Below are positions 16,695 through 25,362 of a DNA stretch of 64,000 nucleotides, one piece after another. A program made the translations under genes and the position numbers. Under the pieces are notes generated by a model, which saw only the letters and a program-made list of their open reading frames with translations, had not been told where the DNA came from and did not search any database. This DNA is from Thermosporothrix hazakensis (GTDB lineage: Bacteria; Chloroflexota; Ktedonobacteria; Ktedonobacterales; Ktedonobacteraceae), in the NCBI RefSeq assembly GCF_003253565.1, contig NZ_QKUF01000001.1, positions 639,867-703,866 on the forward strand, read 5' to 3'. Numbering within the stretch: position 1 is the stretch's first letter; each line of letters starts with the position of its first letter.

Positions 16695-17914
16695 GAAAAT
16701 GGTTTGGGATCCTGCTTGGCATCATGACAGCAATGGGAGGCTTTCTTGACGCCGGAACCATCGTCACCGCTGGAGAAGCCGGAGCCCGCTTCAGCTTTGG
16801 CCTGATCTGGGTGGTACTTCTGGCAACCATTGCTGTGATCCTGCTGATCGAAATGATCGGGCGCTTTACCGCCATCTCCCAGAAAACCTATGCTGAGGCC
16901 ATACGCGAGAATTTCGGCTTCCGCTTTTATCTTGTCATTCTCTGTAGCGAGATTATCGCCAGTACCCTGCTGCTCTCCGCCGAAATTGGAGGCGTTGCCG
17001 TCGCGCTCTCGCTACTGACCGGGATCTCCTGGCACTGGCTCTCCCCGCTCTCGGCTCTGCTTATCTGGCTGATTGGCTGGCGAGCCTCGTTCAGCTTTAT
17101 CGAAAACGCTCCTTCGCTGCTCGGACTCACTATGCTCTCGTTTATCGCGGGTATTATTCATCTGGGCGGACCACCGCCGGAGCTGTTCCCGACGCTGTGG
17201 CGTCCAGACATCCCGGAGGGAGATTTCGCCGAATATCTCTATCTGGCCGCGGCCTCTTTTGGCGCGACTATCAGCCCTTATCTGCTCTATTTTTACTCTT
17301 CAGGAGCACGGGAAGAGCGTTGGACCAGGCACTCCTTGACGCTAAACCGTGTTACAGCGATCATTGGTATGAGTTTTGGCTGTACCGGGACACTGGCCTT
17401 AATTATACTGGGAGCGATGACCCTCAAGCCCCTGCATCTCAGTTCGGGTACAATGGGCGAACTCGGATTGACAATCGCGAAAGCCTTTGGGCCCTGGGGC
17501 GCTATCCTGTACGCAACAACGCTCTTCGCTACCTGCCTGAGCGCTGCCCTTGAGGTCAACCTTGCGGTTTCCTATAACATCGCCCAGGGATTTGGCTGGG
17601 AATGGGGCGAAAACAAAAAGCCAGTCAAGGTGGCGCGCTTCAAACTGGCGCTGATGAGTATTCTGCTGACCGCGTTCATCATCGGCAGTGTCGGAATTGA
17701 TCCCCAACAACTGGCGCTGATCGGCTCGACTGTCATCGCGCTCCTGTTGCCCATTTCACTCAGTCCTTTCTTAATCCTGATGAATAACCGAGAATACCTG
17801 AAGAATTACACAAACGGGCTGGCCTTAAATATCGTGATTATCATTATTCTGGCGGTTGCATGGGTCATCGCGGTCAGTTCGCTCCCGCTGATTATTCTCA
17901 GTGGAGGTGGCTAA
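16691..17914 (+). CDS. Divergent Nramp (SLC11)-family metal ion transporter
   Basis: A 407-residue polytopic membrane protein related to Nramp divalent metal transporters. It starts with GTG overlapping the lipoprotein stop (GTGA). The first helix MTAMGGFLDAGTIVTAGEAG corresponds to the Nramp TM1, but the metal-binding DPGN reads DAGT. The TM6 motif, normally MPH, reads as ISPYLLYFY within SFGATISPYLLYF. QLALIGSTVIALLLPISL near the end is Nramp-like. The changed binding site suggests a substrate or mechanism different from Mn/Fe, perhaps Mg as in Nramp-related magnesium transporters, but I cannot prove that. Two PRC-barrel-like genes follow directly, the first at zero spacing. Confidence 0.85.
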   Translation: MRKWFGILLGIMTAMGGFLDAGTIVTAGEAGARFSFGLIWVVLLATIAVILLIEMIGRFTAISQKTYAEAIRENFGFRFYLVILCSEIIASTLLLSAEIGGVAVALSLLTGISWHWLSPLSALLIWLIGWRASFSFIENAPSLLGLTMLSFIAGIIHLGGPPPELFPTLWRPDIPEGDFAEYLYLAAASFGATISPYLLYFYSSGAREERWTRHSLTLNRVTAIIGMSFGCTGTLALIILGAMTLKPLHLSSGTMGELGLTIAKAFGPWGAILYATTLFATCLSAALEVNLAVSYNIAQGFGWEWGENKKPVKVARFKLALMSILLTAFIIGSVGIDPQQLALIGSTVIALLLPISLSPFLILMNNREYLKNYTNGLALNIVIIIILAVAWVIAVSSLPLIILSGGG

Positions 17915-18340
17915 ATGGATCAGCCAATGCAAAGCGAATATGGCGAATACTGGGACAACCTCTTGAAGCAGGAAAGAAAGCTTGCGATCCGCGATATTAT
18001 CGACTCACAATTAGTGACAGAGGATGGCCTGCGTATCGGACGCGTTGCCAGCATTGAATGTCTGCTCGGAGATGATACCTCTCCTGTGCTGCTTCACCTG
18101 CTGGTCGGACCGGAGGCGCTGGCAAGTCGCATCAGTCCGCGCCTGCGAAAGTGGCTGCATTTCTTCCTGCACGGTCGGTTTGAATATAAGATACCACTCA
18201 GCGAGGTCAAGCGTTTTGGCCCAACCCTGCTATTGCATGGTCCAGCCTCCCACTATGGCCCGGGACGCTCAGAACAATGGATTGCACGCACTCTTTTTCG
18301 CTGGATTCCGGGAAGTGGCTATGAGAGTTCTGAGAATTGA
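17915..18340 (+). CDS. PRC-barrel-like protein 1
   Basis: A 141-residue soluble protein. Residues ~20-105 look like a PRC-barrel: LAIRDIIDSQLVTEDGLRIG followed by RVASIECLLGDDTSPVLL and the closing KIPLSEVKRFGPTLLLHG. PRC-barrels are small beta-barrels found in photosynthetic reaction centre subunit H, RimM and archaeal and bacterial transporter-associated proteins. It starts right after the Nramp-like stop and overlaps the next gene by 20 bases. The neighbourhood suggests a cytoplasmic regulatory subunit of the transporter. Confidence 0.7.
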   Translation: MDQPMQSEYGEYWDNLLKQERKLAIRDIIDSQLVTEDGLRIGRVASIECLLGDDTSPVLLHLLVGPEALASRISPRLRKWLHFFLHGRFEYKIPLSEVKRFGPTLLLHGPASHYGPGRSEQWIARTLFRWIPGSGYESSEN

Positions 18341-18653
18341 AGAGGTGCTTGATAAGAGGATCGTTTCGACCGAAGGTAAACTGATCGGCCATGTGTTGGA
18401 TATTCAGGTGTCGAAGCAAGCAGATAAATCAACCGAACCAACGTATACAATTACGGCGCTGCTCTGCGGCCGGTACGGCCTTCTCCATCGGTTACACGTA
18501 GCGCTGCCCTTTGCACGTCTGCTAAAAGTACGGCCCGATACGCAAATAGTGCTCTGGGAACACGTACTGCGCGTCGAGAAAAAGGCGATCATCGTCCGTA
18601 GTTTACCTGACAAGCAAAGCTACTCTGTTCCAGCAGCCCCTGAAGACGAGTGA
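18321..18653 (+). CDS. PRC-barrel-like protein 2
   Basis: A 110-residue protein with the same type of fold: MRVLRIEEVLDKRIVSTEG then LIGHVLDIQV, a middle YTITALLCGRYGLLHRL and a closing LRVEKKAIIVRSLP. The ATG at 18321 lies inside the end of the upstream gene and has GGAAGTGG in front. A longer open frame begins at 18024 but would overlap the upstream gene almost completely, so I reject that start. It is probably a paralogue of the preceding gene and part of the same transcription unit. Confidence 0.7.
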   Translation: MRVLRIEEVLDKRIVSTEGKLIGHVLDIQVSKQADKSTEPTYTITALLCGRYGLLHRLHVALPFARLLKVRPDTQIVLWEHVLRVEKKAIIVRSLPDKQSYSVPAAPEDE

Positions 18654-18660
18654 CCATTTC

Positions 18661-18669
18661 TGCTATGAT
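18661..18669 (+). promoter_or_regulatory. Possible extended -10 promoter for the phosphatase gene
   Basis: TGCTATGAT is a one-mismatch extended -10, 43 bases before the next ATG. No good -35 is visible. Confidence 0.4.
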
Positions 18670-18711
18670 ACTTTATGACTATCTGAGAAACGAGAGGTAT
18701 GCTTTTTTTCT

Positions 18712-19341
18712 ATGAATACTGGTACGACTCGTCTCCTGTTCGTGCGGCATGGACAGACCAGAACCAGCCGCGATGGTTATTGTTGTGGCCGCACCGAAGT
18801 TCCACTGACCGAGTATGGAGTACAGCAGGCTGCCGCTCTGGCAGAACGGCTTCGCGATGAGCCTATCCACGCGCTTTATTCCAGCCCTCAGCAACGAGCC
18901 ATTCAGACCGCGACTCCATTGGCCCGGATAACCGGTTTACCCCTACAACAGCGGGAGGAGCTACGCGAAATGGATTTCGGTTCCTGGGAGGACTTGCCCC
19001 GCAGCGAGCTGGCACGACGTGATCCCGACTTGCTGGCCGCCTGGGACCGCGGTTCCTGGCGCGCCTGGCCTCCTGATGGCGAAACACCACAGGCAGTGCT
19101 GGCAAGGCTTGTTCCCTGCCTGGATGAAATAGTGAAGACACATACAGGCCAGACGGTGTTGATTGTATCGCATAAAACGGTGCTTCGTCTGCTGATCGGG
19201 CATATGTTAGAGCTGAATCTGCGCAGTAGTCGCCGCCTGGAGATGGAGCCGACGGGCCTTTCAGAAGTACACCTACAGGGAGATCAGGCAACACTGGTAC
19301 GCTACAACGATACTACGCATATACAACACCTGCGCGTCTGA
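18712..19341 (+). CDS. Histidine phosphatase family protein (phosphoglycerate-mutase-like)
   Basis: A 209-residue enzyme of the histidine phosphatase superfamily. The catalytic His13 is in FVRHGQT, the second His154 in VSHKT, and an acid-rich loop REELREMDFGSWED holds the likely general acid. This is the branch with cobalamin alpha-ribazole phosphatases, phosphoglycerate mutase-like and sugar-phosphate phosphatases; the true substrate cannot be named from sequence. The ATG follows GAGAGGT at rather long spacing. It is convergent with the gene at 19379-19939. Confidence 0.9.
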   Translation: MNTGTTRLLFVRHGQTRTSRDGYCCGRTEVPLTEYGVQQAAALAERLRDEPIHALYSSPQQRAIQTATPLARITGLPLQQREELREMDFGSWEDLPRSELARRDPDLLAAWDRGSWRAWPPDGETPQAVLARLVPCLDEIVKTHTGQTVLIVSHKTVLRLLIGHMLELNLRSSRRLEMEPTGLSEVHLQGDQATLVRYNDTTHIQHLRV

Positions 19342-19378
19342 GAAGACAGGCAGCCAGAAAACGAGGCGACCTTTCAAG

Positions 19379-19939
19379 CTACAGCTCAGGCATTCTCTCG
19401 ACAAGGGATTGTTCGGGCAGGCGCGTCGGTCGCTTCCGCTGGCTGCTGACGATGATCTCCTTGATAAGCTTGCTCTGTTCCTCCTGGCTCAAATGCGAGG
19501 AGAGCACCAGACCAATCAGGTTCCCTCGACGCTCCTCGTCCTCATCTTCATCCACCATCTTGCTGATTCGATAAGCATAGCTATCAAGCCGCTCGTTGGC
19601 ATACTTTTTCTGCGAGAAGACAAGATAGGTGATCACGCCATTGATCATGCTGCTGACCGCGGCGGCAAGCGTTTCTACCAGCGAGGAGGTTGTGCTTCCC
19701 CGCCAGATAACGAAGTTCACAATCAGCACACCTAAAGCGATAGTGGTAAATGTGGCAATAATCGCAGCAACAATGCTCACATAAAACCACAAACGGGCTT
19801 CTATATAGCAGCGCTCATATGCGATCTGTAAGGGCTTCAGGTCTTCTGCCAGGGAGAGATGTTCAACCTGCAACGTCTGTTGCGTTGATCGCTCTTTATC
19901 CGGCTGTAGATCTTTGCGCCGTCTCCACACCACCGGCAT
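19379..19939 (-). CDS. Two-TM protein resembling a TRADD-N-associated membrane domain
   Basis: A 186-residue protein with a basic N-terminus, a helix (QIAYERCYIEARLWFYV) leading into a membrane hairpin of two long hydrophobic helices, and a charged helical C-terminus (KKYANERLDSYAYRI, then DEDEDEERRGNL). This layout resembles the cyanobacterial-type TRADD-N-associated 2-TM domain, known from studies of prokaryotic immunity and cell-death proteins. That assignment is from memory of the pattern and is tentative. The start is ATG 19939 with a very strong GGAGGGGAGG site; the open frame extends 13 codons further but has no such site. The gene at 20013-20714 has the same plan and lies directly upstream. 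Confidence 0.65.
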   Translation of the reverse strand: MPVVWRRRKDLQPDKERSTQQTLQVEHLSLAEDLKPLQIAYERCYIEARLWFYVSIVAAIIATFTTIALGVLIVNFVIWRGSTTSSLVETLAAAVSSMINGVITYLVFSQKKYANERLDSYAYRISKMVDEDEDEERRGNLIGLVLSSHLSQEEQSKLIKEIIVSSQRKRPTRLPEQSLVERMPEL

Positions 19940-20012
19940 ACTCTTTCCTCCCCTCCATAACTCCAAACAGAGAGCCATACGGAACCGTCACACAATCGAT
20001 AGAACATTCATT

Positions 20013-20714
20013 CTATTTTAAGTATACAGCCTTCACATACTCTTTTACCACACGCTTATTCTCTCCACCGAGAGAACGCACAAGCAGGACTTCCTGGAGA
20101 AGCTCTTTTGTCGGTGAATCCAGCGGAATAGCCGCGATGTCCTTTACTGTTTTACATAACCAGTCGACCTGAAGCATGTCTTCTACAGTAAAATCAACTT
20201 GCTGGCAGAACGCTTTTGTCTGGCGAAAGATCAGCGCGACGGCAAGCAGGCTGAGAGCGTCAGCAATCAACAGCGTCAATAAGGTTGGAGTGAAATAGTG
20301 AAAAATGCCAGGGATCAAGATGAGTAAAGCCAGCAGCACGGAATTGATAATGACGCCGGACATCCCCACAGCACACCCGAGGAACCAGAGCCAGGTTTGA
20401 CGATGATAGCGGTAGAATTTCTCGCGCAACTGCCTGGACTTGTCTTGCGCAGCCTCAGCAATACACTCAAACGCTTCTTGCCGGGGAATGACAATCCGTT
20501 TTTCCTGGCCAGGGAGGACGGAACGTTTTGTGCGCGAACGCGATTTCGCCTGCTTCATTGACTCTACAACCACCACATCTCCCCCCTCTTCTACTGCGAA
20601 CGCAGCATTTGACATCCGTAAAACTTTATCTTGAGCCAGAGCCCGACGTGCGAGGATTTTGATGACTGCTTCTGGAGATTTCTGAGCGCGCAATCTCCAA
20701 TACCCGGCAACCAT
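20013..20714 (-). CDS. Second two-TM protein of the same architecture
   Basis: A 233-residue protein: a basic N-terminal region of ~100 residues (EEGGDVVVVESM, KSRSRTKRSVLPGQEKRI), a helix ending in FYRYHRQTWLWF, two hydrophobic helices (GVIINSVLLALLILIPGIF and LLTLLIADALSLLAVALIF), then a C-terminal helical domain (KAFCQQVDFTVEDMLQ). The plan matches the gene at 19379-19939, so they may be paralogous partners. The start is uncertain: ATG 20714 has AAAGGAG 11 bases upstream; an in-frame ATG at 20789 lies directly on AAGGAG, only a few bases after the likely transcription start, and would add 25 residues. Confidence 0.6.
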   Translation of the reverse strand: MVAGYWRLRAQKSPEAVIKILARRALAQDKVLRMSNAAFAVEEGGDVVVVESMKQAKSRSRTKRSVLPGQEKRIVIPRQEAFECIAEAAQDKSRQLREKFYRYHRQTWLWFLGCAVGMSGVIINSVLLALLILIPGIFHYFTPTLLTLLIADALSLLAVALIFRQTKAFCQQVDFTVEDMLQVDWLCKTVKDIAAIPLDSPTKELLQEVLLVRSLGGENKRVVKEYVKAVYLK

Positions 20715-20801
20715 TGCTTTTCGTTCTCCTTTCACACGCACTCCCACTAGAGTCACAACCTTTGCGCGTTGCCACAAGTGCCATTTCATCTCCTTCTATA
20801 A

Positions 20802-20830
20802 TTTATACCATCACATTTCTCTTTCGTCAA
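20802..20830 (-). promoter_or_regulatory. Promoter for the two-TM gene pair
   Basis: On the minus strand, TTGACG (20830-20825), a 17-base spacer and TATAAA (20807-20802) form a strong sigma70 promoter. It would start transcription near 20795. Confidence 0.75.
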
Positions 20831-20872
20831 TTATCATTTGAAATAATATAGAAAAACATATATCTTTTCCAT

Positions 20873-20919
20873 AAAAAATCTCTGCCATCTCACTCGTATA
20901 GATTGAGAGATGACAGAGA
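20873..20919 (-). terminator. menA terminator
   Basis: On the minus strand a 13-bp stem (20919-20907 with 20891-20879, one G-U pair) is followed by six T residues (20878-20873). Confidence 0.8.
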
Positions 20920-20933
20920 AATAGTGCAGAAAG

Positions 20934-21872
20934 CTAAGCGTGGGGCATCACAAAGATGGCAAGCACGAAGGCCAGCGAGAAAACAAGTCCAAACTGGAAG
21001 AGGAGCAAGGCCGTACGCTTAATGCCAATCATAAACGCCTTACGCTCCGTCGCCGTCAGCACTGCGCGCACATTCACCCATGCCAGTGGGAAGGTAATCA
21101 GCACCAGCAGGCTGAGAGGTGGCAGGAGTCCGACCAGCACAAAGAGCAGAATCGCCACATAGCTTCCGAAAAGTAGGGCTGCATGGTAGCGCTGCCCAAA
21201 CTTCAGACCAAAGCGCACTGGCAGCGTCTTCTTATTCACTGCCTTATCATCCTGATAATCGCGCACATTATTCATGTTCAGAATCGCGGTTTCCAGAAAG
21301 CCGATAGGCACACTGGCAGCAAAGGCCTGCCATGACCATTCATGGATCTGCACAAAGTACGAGCCCCAGGTGACAAGAAAGCCCATCGCCAGATACACCA
21401 TCACATCACCGAGACCGCGGCTGGCGAATTTGAACGGCTTTGCACTATAGAAGTAGGCAATCAGCATGCCACCCACACCAAACAGGATCACCACCGGACC
21501 GACCAGAAAGATCAGTACAACACCCAGTATGATCGCAATCACAAAGCAACCAATTGCGCCGCCAAGCACCTGACCCGCTGTCATCTCATTGCGAAAGATT
21601 ACGGTCGAGGCGCCAAGCGATCCCGCATGGTCAAGCCCATAGAGATAGTCAAAGTATTCATTAAAAAAGTTTGTCCCTATCTGAAGGAACAGGCACGAGA
21701 AAAAGGTGGTCAGGAAAATCCAGAAATGGAACGTTCCTTGATACGCTGCAAATGTGGTTCCGACCAGCACCGGACTCACTGTCGCAGTCAACGTAAATGG
21801 GCGTGCTGTCTTGACCCATACTTTCCATGCGGGTGGTTTCCCGCTTGCTACTGTTGGCTGTATATCACTCAT
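20934..21872 (-). CDS. menA: UbiA-family prenyltransferase, probably 1,4-dihydroxy-2-naphthoate polyprenyltransferase
   Basis: A 312-residue integral membrane prenyltransferase. The first Asp-rich motif is N71-EYFDYLYGL-D81 and the second is NNVRDYQDDKAVNKKTLP. The opening WVKTARPFTLTATVSPVLVGT is typical of MenA. It would attach a polyprenyl chain to dihydroxynaphthoate, the penultimate step of menaquinone synthesis. This fits cytochrome bd and the ETF-quinone module nearby. Other UbiA members make heme O, chlorophyll or lipids, so MenA is a strong but not proven assignment. It has its own terminator. Confidence 0.88.
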   Translation of the reverse strand: MSDIQPTVASGKPPAWKVWVKTARPFTLTATVSPVLVGTTFAAYQGTFHFWIFLTTFFSCLFLQIGTNFFNEYFDYLYGLDHAGSLGASTVIFRNEMTAGQVLGGAIGCFVIAIILGVVLIFLVGPVVILFGVGGMLIAYFYSAKPFKFASRGLGDVMVYLAMGFLVTWGSYFVQIHEWSWQAFAASVPIGFLETAILNMNNVRDYQDDKAVNKKTLPVRFGLKFGQRYHAALLFGSYVAILLFVLVGLLPPLSLLVLITFPLAWVNVRAVLTATERKAFMIGIKRTALLLFQFGLVFSLAFVLAIFVMPHA

Positions 21873-21959
21873 AAATTACACGATATTCCTGTTTCTGAGA
21901 TAAAACCCCGGTACCAATTTCAGGGAATCCAGTATACTAAAAATAGTAAAACGAGAGCC

Positions 21960-22526
21960 GTGAAAAGTCAAAGGATTGGCTTACCACCCGATGAGCTTCG
22001 CCGGCTCCTTCCAGTCGGGAGCAAGGAGCGAAGGGATGCAGACCGAGTACAAAAATGGTCGGAGCTCTATGGCCTCGCCGTCGTCGCCATAGACATGGGA
22101 GAGAAAGCAGGACCCATTGAAGGCTTCTATTTCGCTCCTGCAACAAATGTCGTTTGCGCCCTTCAGCTCAAGACGGGTCTCCAGCGCTGCTGACCGAGGA
22201 TATCCGGACGATAGGCAATGACGCCGTCACTTTCGACAAAGAAGAGAAGCTGGTCAAAGAGAAAGAGGCCGGGCTGAACGCTTTCCACTGGAGCATCATC
22301 TGCTCAATTATCTCGTTCTGAGCGGAAGACGGCGAGGTGATAGGCATCGTGAAAAACATCCTGCTTGATCCCGCGGCACTCCGGATAGCAGGTTTTGAAC
22401 TGGGGGGCCGGGTTACGCGAAATGAAGAGCGGTCACTACCCGATGTTCAGTGCTGAACACGTCATCAGTTATGGGAGAGGGCTACTGGTTGTCCCCGACT
22501 CGGTAGCCCGGCAGCTCCAGAGGTAA
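21960..22526 (+). pseudogene. Decayed double PRC-barrel gene
   Basis: No single frame is open, but PRC-barrel fragments follow one another in three frames. Frame 1 from GTG 21960 reads GLAVVAIDMGEKAGPIEGFY and continues to LQLKTG. A shift near 22185 leads to LLTEDIRTIGNDAVTFDKEE. A short piece in another frame near 22290-22325 reads LLNYLVLS, then EDGEVIGIVKNILLDPAALR continues, and a last shift near 22410 leads to YPMFSAEHVISYGRGLLVV and a stop at 22524. At least three frameshifts are needed, so sequencing error alone is unlikely. It shows that PRC-barrel genes are a dispersed, expendable family in this genome. Confidence 0.7.
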
Positions 22527-22556
22527 CGCAAGGCATCCATACCATGGAGCGCACCC

Positions 22557-22605
22557 AAAAAGGAAAGGGCGGGTATCTGTTCTCACTATACCCGTCCTTT
22601 TCCTT
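22557..22605 (-). terminator. copA terminator
   Basis: On the minus strand the stem formed by 22605-22589 and 22575-22561 (14-15 bp, one bulge and one G-U) is followed by a T-run corresponding to AAAA(A) at 22557-22561. Confidence 0.75.
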
Positions 22606-22617
22606 GTTTTCTGAACA

Positions 22618-25188
22618 TTATTTCTGAAAGCGACGCAGACGCAGGGAGTTCGTCACCACCGTGACCGAAGAGAGCGCCATTGCCGCCGCCGCGAAGATCG
22701 GAGCCTGCTCGTTCAAGAAGGGAATCAGCGGTGACAGAATCATCACCGGGATCAGCACCGAGTTATAGGCGAAAGCCCAGAAGAGATTCTGCTTGATAGT
22801 GCGCATGGTCGCTTTCGAGAGCGAGAGCGCGGTTGCTACACTCTTGAGATTGCCCTTGACCAGCGTGATATCAGCAGCCTCCATCGCGATATCAGTGCCG
22901 GTTCCCATCGCGATACCGACATCAGCCTGAACCAGCGCCGGAGCGTCGTTAATGCCATCACCGGCAAAGGCGATCACCCGTCCACTTTCCTGCAAGCGCT
23001 TGACCTGATTGGCTTTATCTTCCGGCAGCACCTCGGCCAGAACACGCTCTTCAGGAATGCCGACCTGAGCTGCGATCGCTCGGGCTGTTCGCTTATTGTC
23101 GCCAGTAATCATCCAGACATCGATATTCTCTGCGTGGAGCTGTTGAATGGCGGCAGCGGAGTCCGCTTTCACCGTATCGGCCACTCCTACAACACCGACC
23201 GTCGCGCCGTCAACCGCAACCAGCATCGCCGTTTTGCCCTGCTGCTCCATGCCTTCGACCTGTGATGCGACGCTCTCATAGCTGATCTGATGCTCTTCCA
23301 GCAGGCGGCGTGTTCCGATCAGGACCGTGCGGCCCTCAACAACTGCTTTGATTCCGCGGCCGACCAGCGCCGTAAACTCTTGCGGAGCAGTCAGCGTGAT
23401 TCCCCGCTCTTTCACACCCTCAACGATTGCTGCTGCCAACGGGTGCTCAGAACCCTGTTCAGCCGAAGCAGCCAGGCGCAAAATGTCCTGCTCTTTCAAG
23501 CCCATAACGGCCACAACATCGGTCAGTGACGGCTTGCCTTCCGTGATGGTTCCGGTCTTATCGAGCAGCACATTCTGAATACTCTGTGCCCGCTCCAGGC
23601 TCTCACCGCCTTTAATCAGGATGCCCTTCTCTGCCCCCTTGCCGGTACCGACGATAATCGCGGTCGGCGTTGCCAGACCAAGCGCACAGGGACAGGCCAC
23701 AACCAGCACCGAAACCGCAGCCACAATCGATGAGATCACCGGATCACGCATCATCATCATTGACCCGCCGCTGAGCGAGCTCATCAGTTGCATAGTCTCT
23801 GTTTGGAAGGTTGTCAAAGCGATCAGCCAGCCAACGAAAGTGAACACCGCGATCACCAGCACTACCGGAACAAAGATGCCCGAAATGGTATCCGCGATGC
23901 GCTGAATCGGCGCTTTCGAGCCCTGCGCCTGCTCGGTCAGACGAATGATATGAGCCAGCACTGTATCAGCGCCTACCTTTGAGGCACGCATGCGCAGCAG
24001 ACCGCGCTGGTTGATCGTTGCCCCAATGAGGTTATCGCCCTCCGTCTTCTCAACAGGCAGACTCTCACCGGTAATCATGGACTCATCAACAGCGGACGAT
24101 CCAGTCACAACCATACCATCCACCGGAATCTTCTCACCCGGCTTCACAACCAGCAGATCGTTCACACGCACCTGTTCAACCGGGACATCGACTTCCATGC
24201 CATCACGCACCACATGAGCCACGCGCGGCTGTAAACCGGCCAGCTTCTTGATAGCCTCGCTCGTCTGCCCCCGGGCGCGCGCCTCAAGGTACTTGCCCAG
24301 AAAAATCAGCACGATAATCAGGGCCGTCGTATCATAGAAGGTCATATGGCCGACAAGCTGTGGTGCAAAGGTCGCAACCACACTCATCACATATGCTGTA
24401 GTTGAACCAAGCGACACCAGCGTATCCATATTAGCGCTGAAGTGCCGGAGATTCTTTAACGCCCCCTTGTGGAAGTCCCAACCGACAACCAGCCAGATGG
24501 GCGTTGTCAGAACCAATAACAAAATGTTTTCACCCGGGAAGCGATTCATAAAGAACATGCCCAGAATCGCTACCGGAATCGCCAGCACCACGCCCAGAAT
24601 CAACAGATTGCGCTTATGGCGAATCTCACGGGCCTTGCGCTGACTATGTTCCTCTTCCTGCTTGAGCAGATCAGCCGGACTCAGGCCAGCACTCTCAACG
24701 GAAGGCTGTACGTCCTCCACTGGAGCCGCGCCATAGCCAAGCGCCTCAACCTTCTTGACCATCTGCTCTACGCCGGTTTCCTGCGCGTTATATGTCACCT
24801 GGGCCTTCTCGGTTGCCAGATTGACACTTGCATCCAGCACACCCGGGACTTTCTTTAGCCCTTTCTCAATGCGCATCGCACAAGCGGCACAGGTCATACC
24901 AGTCACATTCAACATCAGTTGTTGCTGACTCGGCGCGGCCTGTTGCTCAGGTGTGGCCTTGTAGCCAAGCGCCTCAACCTTCTTGACCATCTGCTCTACG
25001 CCGGTTTCCTGCGCGTCGTATGTCACCTGGGCCTTCTCGGTTGCCAGATTGACATTTGCATCCAGTATGCCGGGGACCTTGAGCAGCCCCTTCTCGATTC
25101 GCCGCACGCAGGCTGCACAGGTCATCCCCTCAATGTCCAGTGTTACCTTCTGCGCTCCTGCCGCTGGCTTTTGTATCTCAATGCTCAT
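22618..25188 (-). CDS. copA: Copper-transporting P1B-type ATPase
   Basis: An 856-residue heavy-metal pump exporting Cu(I). Two N-terminal HMA domains carry [12 protein letters not shown] (Cys24/Cys27) and [12 protein letters not shown] (Cys100/Cys103). The intramembrane metal site is [12 protein letters not shown], the phosphorylated Asp is in DKTGTIT, and SEHPLAAAI (the P1B His-Pro), TGDNKRTA and [10 protein letters not shown] mark the ATP-binding and actuator parts. The [10 protein letters not shown] end is typical of CopA. The two HMA domains share a nearly identical 104-bp DNA segment. A palindrome that looks like a CsoR operator overlaps the promoter start site, so induction by copper is likely. 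Confidence 0.95.
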   Translation of the reverse strand: MSIEIQKPAAGAQKVTLDIEGMTCAACVRRIEKGLLKVPGILDANVNLATEKAQVTYDAQETGVEQMVKKVEALGYKATPEQQAAPSQQQLMLNVTGMTCAACAMRIEKGLKKVPGVLDASVNLATEKAQVTYNAQETGVEQMVKKVEALGYGAAPVEDVQPSVESAGLSPADLLKQEEEHSQRKAREIRHKRNLLILGVVLAIPVAILGMFFMNRFPGENILLLVLTTPIWLVVGWDFHKGALKNLRHFSANMDTLVSLGSTTAYVMSVVATFAPQLVGHMTFYDTTALIIVLIFLGKYLEARARGQTSEAIKKLAGLQPRVAHVVRDGMEVDVPVEQVRVNDLLVVKPGEKIPVDGMVVTGSSAVDESMITGESLPVEKTEGDNLIGATINQRGLLRMRASKVGADTVLAHIIRLTEQAQGSKAPIQRIADTISGIFVPVVLVIAVFTFVGWLIALTTFQTETMQLMSSLSGGSMMMMRDPVISSIVAAVSVLVVACPCALGLATPTAIIVGTGKGAEKGILIKGGESLERAQSIQNVLLDKTGTITEGKPSLTDVVAVMGLKEQDILRLAASAEQGSEHPLAAAIVEGVKERGITLTAPQEFTALVGRGIKAVVEGRTVLIGTRRLLEEHQISYESVASQVEGMEQQGKTAMLVAVDGATVGVVGVADTVKADSAAAIQQLHAENIDVWMITGDNKRTARAIAAQVGIPEERVLAEVLPEDKANQVKRLQESGRVIAFAGDGINDAPALVQADVGIAMGTGTDIAMEAADITLVKGNLKSVATALSLSKATMRTIKQNLFWAFAYNSVLIPVMILSPLIPFLNEQAPIFAAAAMALSSVTVVTNSLRLRRFQK
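24734..24837 (-). repeat. HMA-domain direct repeat, copy 1 (second HMA of copA)
   Basis: This 104-bp segment matches 24962-25065 at all but 3 positions. The offset of 228 bp (76 codons) keeps the frame. It marks a recent duplication or gene conversion inside copA. Confidence 0.85.
24962..25065 (-). repeat. HMA-domain direct repeat, copy 2 (first HMA of copA)
   Basis: Partner of 24734-24837, with 101 of 104 bases the same by direct reading. Confidence 0.85.
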
Positions 25189-25225
25189 AGCAGTTTTCCT
25201 GACTTTTTGCTATTGTCTTAACCCA

Positions 25226-25244
25226 TACCCCCTGGTAGGGGGTA
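25226..25244 (-). promoter_or_regulatory. CsoR-like copper operator
   Basis: TACCCCC (25226-25232), a 5-base centre and GGGGGTA (25238-25244) form a GC-rich dyad of the kind bound by CsoR copper sensors. It lies just downstream of the copA -10 at the expected transcription start. No csoR gene is visible in the window. Confidence 0.65.
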
Positions 25245-25251
25245 CAGTCCA

Positions 25252-25281
25252 ATTATAAGTCAGGTGTCAAGCATTCGTCAA
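25252..25281 (-). promoter_or_regulatory. copA promoter
   Basis: On the minus strand, TTGACG (25281-25276), an 18-base spacer and TATAAT (25257-25252). The operator follows immediately. Confidence 0.75.
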
Positions 25282-25323
25282 GGCTTTTTGTTTCTCTTTT
25301 TTCTCATTGCTCCCCAAAAAAGC

Positions 25324-25354
25324 AAAAAGGGAGGGAACCGCATCGGGCTCCCTC
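25324..25354 (-). terminator. cydAB terminator
   Basis: On the minus strand, GAGGGAGCC (25354-25346) pairs with GGTTCCCTC (25339-25331), one G-U pair, 6-nt loop, followed by CC and five T residues. Confidence 0.7.
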
Positions 25355-25362
25355 GTTCAGTC

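Noticed and set aside
20784..20789. Alternative ATG at 20784 in another frame before the 2-TM gene
   Set aside because: It has ideal Shine-Dalgarno spacing but opens only a short frame with no membrane segments or family features.
21342..22193. 283-codon plus-strand frame
   Set aside because: Its first two thirds are antisense to menA and lie opposite conserved codons; only the last part belongs to the PRC pseudogene.
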